Shown here in pieces: positions 58,900 through 64,000 of a stretch of 64,000 nt of DNA. Within the stretch, counting starts at the first letter, position 1. Every line of letters starts with the position of its first letter. A model generated the notes under the pieces. It saw nothing but the letters and a program-made list of their open reading frames with translations, was not told where the DNA came from and ran no database searches. Made by a program: the position numbers and the translations under genes. The stretch comes from Lucinisca nassula. Its lineage: Eukaryota; Mollusca; Bivalvia; Lucinida; Lucinidae. The DNA lies in contig OY757013.1 of assembly GCA_963580285.1 (NCBI GenBank), positions 135,405,027 through 135,469,026 of the forward strand. The letters run 5' to 3'.

Positions 58900-60715
58900 C
58901 AAATGAGCACCCATGTGGTCTCTGTATCTGAAATAGTAGGCCTTTTAAGAAGTGGAGGGGATGGGGCATGGACCCAACAGAGCTCCAGTTGGTATCTTTG
59001 ACTTCGTCTTATCATAAGGAACAATAATGTATATGGTTTAGGGGTTGGGCTTGTATAGTTCCTGAGATATAAGGCCTTTAAAACTGCAGAGAGGTTGAAG
59101 CATGGTCCTGGCAGACCCTAGAAAAGCCAAGATTGTTGTCACTGAATGTGTCTTATGATAAGGGCCAAGAATATATATTGTTTAGGGGTGGGGATTTGAA
59201 CTGTTTCTGAGATATGATGCTCTTAAATTAAGTGGAAGGGAGTGGAACGGCCCCTGTGGACAGCCAAGTTGCTGTGCCTGAATGCGTCTAATTATATGGA
59301 ACAAGAATTTATATGATTATGGGGTGGGAATCATAATGGTGTCAGAGATATATGGTATTTTTATGAAGTGGAGGGCTGGGCCGTGGCATTAGCATATTGC
59401 CCTAGCACAAAGAGACACCCAGGTTCATGTGACTGGATGTGTCTTATCACAAGGAACACAGATACACATGCGTTAGGGTTGGATATCTGAACGGTTTCTG
59501 AGATATATGGCATTTTATAAATTGGGGGACGGGCATGGCCCCTGTGCATCTCAGGATACCCCAATGTTGGTATCACTGAATGTATCTTATCATAAGGAAC
59601 AATAATATATTTGGTTTAGGGTGAGGACCGGAAAGATTTCTGAGATATTGGGCCTTTTACAAAGTGGAGGAGGTGGGGCTTGGTCCCGGCACATCTCAGG
59701 GGACCCCAGGTTGGTGTCACTGAATGTCTCGTATCATAAGAAACAGGAATATATATGGTTTAGGGGTGGGCTCTGAATGCGTTCTGAGATATATGGCCTT
59801 TTATGAAGTGGAAGGGGTGGAACATGTCCCCGGCGCACCCCGTGAGACCCCTATGTTGGTATCATTGAATGTGTCTTATCATAAGGAACAAGAATATATA
59901 TGGTTTAGGGGTGTGGATCTGAAAGATTTCTGAGATATTTGGCCTTTTACGAAGTGGAGGAGGTGGAGCTTGGTCCCAGCACATCCCGGGGACCCCCAGA
60001 TTGGTATCACTGAATGTGGCATACATAAGAAGCAAGAATATATATGGTTTAGGGATGGGGATCTGAATGCTTTCTTGCGGCTTTTTATGAAGTGGAGGGG
60101 GTGAAATATGTCCCCAGCGCACCCCGTGAGACCCCTAGGTTGGTATCATTGAATGTGTCTTATCATAAAGAACAAGAATACACATGGTTTAGATCTGAAA
60201 GATTTCTGAGATATTGGGCCTTTTACAAAGTGGAAAAGGTGGGGCTCGGTCCTGGCAATTCATGGGGGACCCCAGGTTGGTGTCCGACTGAATGGCTCTT
60301 ATCATAAGAAACAAGAATATATATGGTTTAGGGGTGGGGATCTGAATGCTTTCTAGGATATACGGCTTTTTATGAAGTGGATGGGGTGGAGCATGGCCCC
60401 GGCGCACGCTGTGATACCCCTAGTTTGGTATCATTGAATGCGTCTTATCACAAGGAACAAGGTTATATATGATATGAAAGGTTTCTGATGTAAAGGACAT
60501 ATTAGGAGCTAGAGGGAGTGTGGCATAGCCCCGCAGGTCCCAGGGGATCTTGATGTCGGTGCCACTGAATGCGTATTTTCATAAGAAACAAGAATATGTG
60601 TGGTTTAGGGGTGGGGATCTGATTGGTTTCTGATATACAGGGCCTTTAATAAAGTGGAGGGGTGGGCATGGCATAGAAAAACCCAGGGGAACCCCTAGGT
60701 TGGCATAAAAGCAAT
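58900..60715 (+). repeat. 144-bp satellite array in element C
   Basis: Twelve or thirteen units. TGTCTTATCATAAGGAACAA or close variants occur near 59004, 59149, 59284, 59440, 59583, 59726, 59871, 60014, 60156, 60297, 60440 and 60570. Units contain TATATATGGTTTAGGGGTGG, TTCTGAGATATATGGC, TTTTATGAAGTGGAGGGG and CACCCCGTGAGACCCC. Alternate units look more alike than neighbours around 59600-60420, suggesting a two-unit higher-order repeat. Confidence 0.92.
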
Positions 60716-60851
60716 GGCTGAAAGAAGTTCACTTAAGGGATATTTTTTAAAGTTTCGTCAAAATATCTGAAAAGGCTTGGCAGTAATTGCCATTTTTCTA
60801 TTTTCCCCATTATAAGTCTATGAAAACTCTAAGTTACCATAGCAACCAAAC

Positions 60852-61225
60852 TCATTATGAAAACACGCCTATACTAATACATTATACATGGTAAATTTTA
60901 CCGCCCAAAAAATGAAAAATTTCCGATAAAAGTAGAAGTAAAACAAAGATCAGGAATTGATACAATTAACTTACTCCACCCATAAAAGACACCAAAGGGA
61001 AAGAAATTCAAACATTAAGCGACCAGACCATAATGGAAACCTAAACAAAGGAAGGCCATAAGGACAGTTACTTTCCCACAAAATGGCCATATGGCCATCC
61101 AAAATCAAAAGACACAAGCGACACACACAGTAAGTAACAAACAACAACATAAATAAATCGCCTCAGAAGAGCCGCCTTGGAACGGTCAGTGGAAAATTTC
61201 CACTGGGGGTTTTAAAGTCATTAAA
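60852..61225 (+). mobile_element. P left end plus family M inside element C
   Basis: CATTATGAAAACACGCCTAT, ACATGGTAAATTTTACCGCC and GAAAAATTTCCGATAAA form a P left body. It is then replaced at about 60930 by family M (AGTAGAAGTAAAACAAAGAT, CAGGAATTGATACAATTAAC, TCCCACAAAATGGCCATATG, TTGGAACGGTCAGTGGAAAA) up to 61212. TCATT on both sides (60850-60854 and 61221-61226 region) may be a target duplication. It splits the 3' module of element C. Confidence 0.72.
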
Positions 61226-61402
61226 AAAATTTCAGTCGCCTAGCCCAGGGATGCTACAGATGAAATTTGGGCCCAATTGATCAAGTGGCTTCAGAGGAGA
61301 TGTCGTTTTAGACGACGACGTCGACGCAGACGACGACGAACATTTGCATATCCTATAAGCTTCCCCTCACCCATGAGCCTTCCGCTCTGGTGAGCTAAGA
61401 AA

Positions 61403-61870
61403 AAACTTAATTGTCAAAATGATGAGAATAATCATAAAACATGCATATTAAAAAGGTATTTTTGTTGTTGGAAGAAATGAAAAATTATGAAAAAAAATCA
61501 CTGTGTAAGAAATTTAATCTTCAAAATGGTCAACGTTTGAAGCTGTTTCTCAATTGTCCTTCCTCATATTTTTACATCAACTTAAATTAGCAATAACGAG
61601 TAGTTTTTTTTCCAAAGCCTGTCGTTATGGCATTATATCCATCCTTTGAAATTCACATTTTTGATTGCATAACACCCTAATCATCGGTTATTGGAAAATT
61701 CAGTTGTGAGATGAGATACATTTGGGGGTATTCTGACTGTCATACAGGTAGGAGGCCAAGAGAGGGCAGTCAATTACCTAGAGAAAATTCACATCTAGTC
61801 ATTTGCTTGTTTGATAACTACGTCCTGGTTTTGATTTTCGCACTTTTATTCTTTTTATTATTTTTATTTT
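61403..61870. other. No recognised feature
   Basis: About 470 bp of AT-rich sequence. No gene or repeat supported. Confidence 0.4.
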
Positions 61871-61871
61871 A

Positions 61872-62390
61872 GTCACCATTGCAAAACATGCATATTCAAA
61901 TATATTGGTTAAATTTAATGACCATAAAATGATAAAATCCTGATGTCTTTAATATTTAAGCTCAAAACATATATTGTGGGTACTTGTTAGAACCGCGTCA
62001 CCGCCTCACCGAGGCGGTTCTAAGGAGGTGAGGCGGTTCTAACGAGGACCCACAATATATGTTTTTGAGTAGAAACAATAAAAAATGTTTACCCCCTCTA
62101 AATCTGAGATTTACAGTACAAATTTAATATTATTAAAGTTTCAGTACTCGTTAAAAAGCCTCTGCGAGGGGGTTCTTACGAGGACCCACAATATATGTTT
62201 TTGAGTAGAAATAAGAAAAATAATGTACACCTCTCTAAACCCCAGATTTACCGTACAATATGTTTTACATTGCGGATACTTGTTAGAACTGCCTCTGCGA
62301 GGTTGTTCTAACGGGGACGCACAAAATATGTAATTTGGGTAGAAATAAGAAAATAATGTACGAGTACAATCCTCTAGGCCCCTTTTTTAA
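61872..62390 (-). mobile_element. P MITE with three palindromes
   Basis: The left body has CAAAACATGCATATTCAAAT and TAAATTTAATGACCATAAAA. Three stems follow in series at 61974-62060, 62138-62200 and 62270-62330 (arms of the type GTACTTGTTAGAACCGC / GCGGTTCTAACGAGGAC). Stem-plus-right-body units of about 150 bp (GAGTAGAAATAAGAAAA, TAATGTACACC, CCCAGATTTAC) are tandemly repeated. The right terminus is eroded. Confidence 0.8.
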
Positions 62391-62970
62391 TAATGTGAGG
62401 AGGGTGTCTCTTTTCTGATATGATTGTGTCTTAAACAAGAAACACTTTATAGTTGCATCTTTACTTAAACTATAACATGCTAATGCTATAGACATTATGT
62501 GATTTGGATAAATACTTTCAAAAGTAATAAATAAATAAATAAATGATAATTGATTGATTTAATCTTGAGTTAATCAAATCATTTAGTTTTATTCTTTTTC
62601 ACATTTGAGTTAATGAAATATTGAATGTCAGTGTTTTCCTTTACTTTTTTTTCAATAAAAAGAAGCACTTAAAAACAACATTGTGTTAGAAACAATAAAA
62701 TAAAAAATATACCATCACACAATTTCCCCTTATAATGTCCACTTTTAAACATATCTCTCAGAGAGTCGCTGCTCATAATCACCTCATACTCACTTTGATA
62801 AGATAAGCCTTTGATGTGCGAAGGACTTGTTTATTGCAGATGATTAGACAGGCCACACCTTTAATTTTGAGAAAAAAATGACAGCCATTGGTGTATACAA
62901 GTACTGTAATTTTCCCTGATTAATCTGTGTGTACATATGTGCATATCGTGGCTAAAATATCTTCAACACG
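62391..62970. other. No recognised feature
   Basis: About 580 bp of AT-rich DNA with (AAAT)n at 62527-62542. No gene supported. Confidence 0.4.
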
Positions 62971-62971
62971 G

Positions 62972-63100
62972 ATTGAGGGTCTAGTTATTTCATGTTTGTG
63001 TTATTTCCCTTTGGTGTCTCCGATGGGAGCAGTTGGAGCTGTGGATTAAAACTATCGATTCCTGATCATTGCCTTCACTTCTATTGTACTCTATATGATT
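62972..63100 (-). repeat. Family M 5' fragment
   Basis: GGGTCTAGTTATTTCATGTT, TTTCCCTTTGGTGTCTCCGA and CGATTCCTGATCATTGCCTT are reverse M blocks. GCAGTTGGAGCTG contains a short duplication relative to other copies. Confidence 0.72.
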
Positions 63101-64000
63101 TTAACAGAGCTGGTTTTCTCATTTTTCTGATAACTTGGTAAATATTATTACGCATGCAATAGATTTCTTGCAATAGCTACACGTTGGTATTTTTTTGTCA
63201 TAGGACTTGCTAACGAACTGAGTTATTTCCGACATTACGCTTATTTACACTAGGGTTAAATTTTATCGTGTGCAATACTGTGTACACAGGGATGACAGTG
63301 TATACCGAACCGTACACGTTGTTATAAGTTTTATTGCCTTCACTTCTATTTTTATTCATCGGCATGGGCATGGGTATAATGCTATAATGACAGTTTTCGG
63401 GAAACAAATCTACTTCTCGTTGTTGCTAGTACACAAACAAATTTATATACTCGTATGGGTGTAAACATGTAATGTTTCTACAGAAGGACACTGGAGAAAC
63501 AAATTTTCAAATATGGACCACTTTGAAAGGTTATTTTGGTTCAAAATTAACTTTTTACTTTAGTCTTATGTCAGTAAATATACATTTTAATATGCATGTT
63601 TCATTATTGTTCTGGGACCTATAATTTGGAACATTGCGGATTATTTTTCTTGTAAATAATCTCTGAGGAACAGTTAATTGTAGCCCACGTGCCAAGTAGT
63701 TAAATTGATTGGCCTTAGTGTGACAATTTTCTTTGCGTAAAATTTCGATTTGATTTTTCAGACACGGCTTCTGTTTTATTTCCACGTTCAGGAGATGATA
63801 CGTATAAGCGTTTCGCTTGCTTTTAAATCCTGTCATTTAGGTGATAACTGTATTCACAATTGTGATTTGGAGAGGTAAATGGCAGGTATTACAGTCGGAA
63901 ATGTCATTTTACGACGACAATCTTTCAATACAGTTATCCTCATTCTAATGCACTTATAAAACTGGTACAGTCTTATTTTACACAAAACGTCTAGCGCTGT
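63101..64000. other. No recognised feature to window end
   Basis: About 900 bp. TTTATTGCCTTCACTTCTAT at 63332 is another scrap of reverse M. The 93-codon frame on the minus strand (63555-63836) has no recognisable family. Confidence 0.4.

Larger units (their letters stand above)
58786..61402 (+). mobile_element. Element C: satellite-carrying element
   Basis: The left end is AAGAGGCCCATGGGCCACTA-TGTTCACCAGAGCTC (compare A: AAGAGGACC...GGTCCTGTATCGCTCACCTGAGCT). The right end is GACGACGACGAACATTTGCA, TATCCTATAAGCTTCCCC and GAGCCTTCCGCTCTGGTGAG-CTAAG. A 144-bp array (about 58900-60715) fills the left part. The 3' module (60720-60850 and 61226-61330) is homologous to the 3' module of element A, but is split by a P/M insertion at 60852-61225. 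Confidence 0.75.

Overview
The window is eukaryotic, AT-rich and almost entirely non-coding. The repeat content points to a bivalve mollusc. Several tRNA-headed SINEs carry (AC)n or (CAAA)n tails. There are many foldback MITEs. Tandem arrays with 144-161 bp units sit between termini reading GAGC-CTTCGG-CAGGTGAGCTAA, which resembles bivalve repeat elements with tandem cores such as the described pearl elements or Helitron-like elements. Species cannot be fixed from the sequence alone. I found no convincing host protein-coding gene, no functional tRNA or rRNA gene and no CRISPR array. Nearly all open frames are short frames through repeats.

Layout. 1-6.6 kb: a palindromic short-unit array (X1) split by a satellite-carrying element (A, 841-3150), a complete second X element (3248-3843), then foldback MITEs of the P/P2 and R families. 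6.5-13.3 kb: a tRNA-derived SINE, two decayed LINE reverse-transcriptase relics (7387-8462 plus strand; 9655-10750 minus strand), fields of an ATGGCCAT-type motif, and a family-M copy. 13.8-17.4 kb: R and Q palindromic MITEs, two 5S-rRNA-like stretches and two family-F SINEs. 17.4-21.7 kb: the longest stretch without recognised repeats, AT-rich and without a supported gene. 21.7-32.6 kb: a Q cluster, many P/P2 copies, F and W SINEs and M copies. 32.6-40.5 kb: decayed M copies and a nest of F and V SINEs inside a P2 element. 40.5-52.6 kb: F SINE cluster, GATA and CA microsatellites, U and T palindromic elements and P copies. 52.8-61.4 kb: three further members of the satellite-carrying group (B, E, C) with different internal arrays. 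61.4-64 kb: a P element with three palindromes, then mostly unrecognised sequence.

The elements form a nested record of insertion. At least eight SINE copies show matching target-site duplications of 9-16 bp, which indicates LINE-type retrotransposition. Five P/P2 MITE loci host SINE insertions, three of them at the same stem. The strongest candidate for something under-described is the group A/B/C/E: shared terminal modules enclosing unrelated satellites. Elements A and C share a homologous 3' module although their arrays differ. All family labels (P, Q, R, M, X, F, V, W and so on) are working names for this window only.
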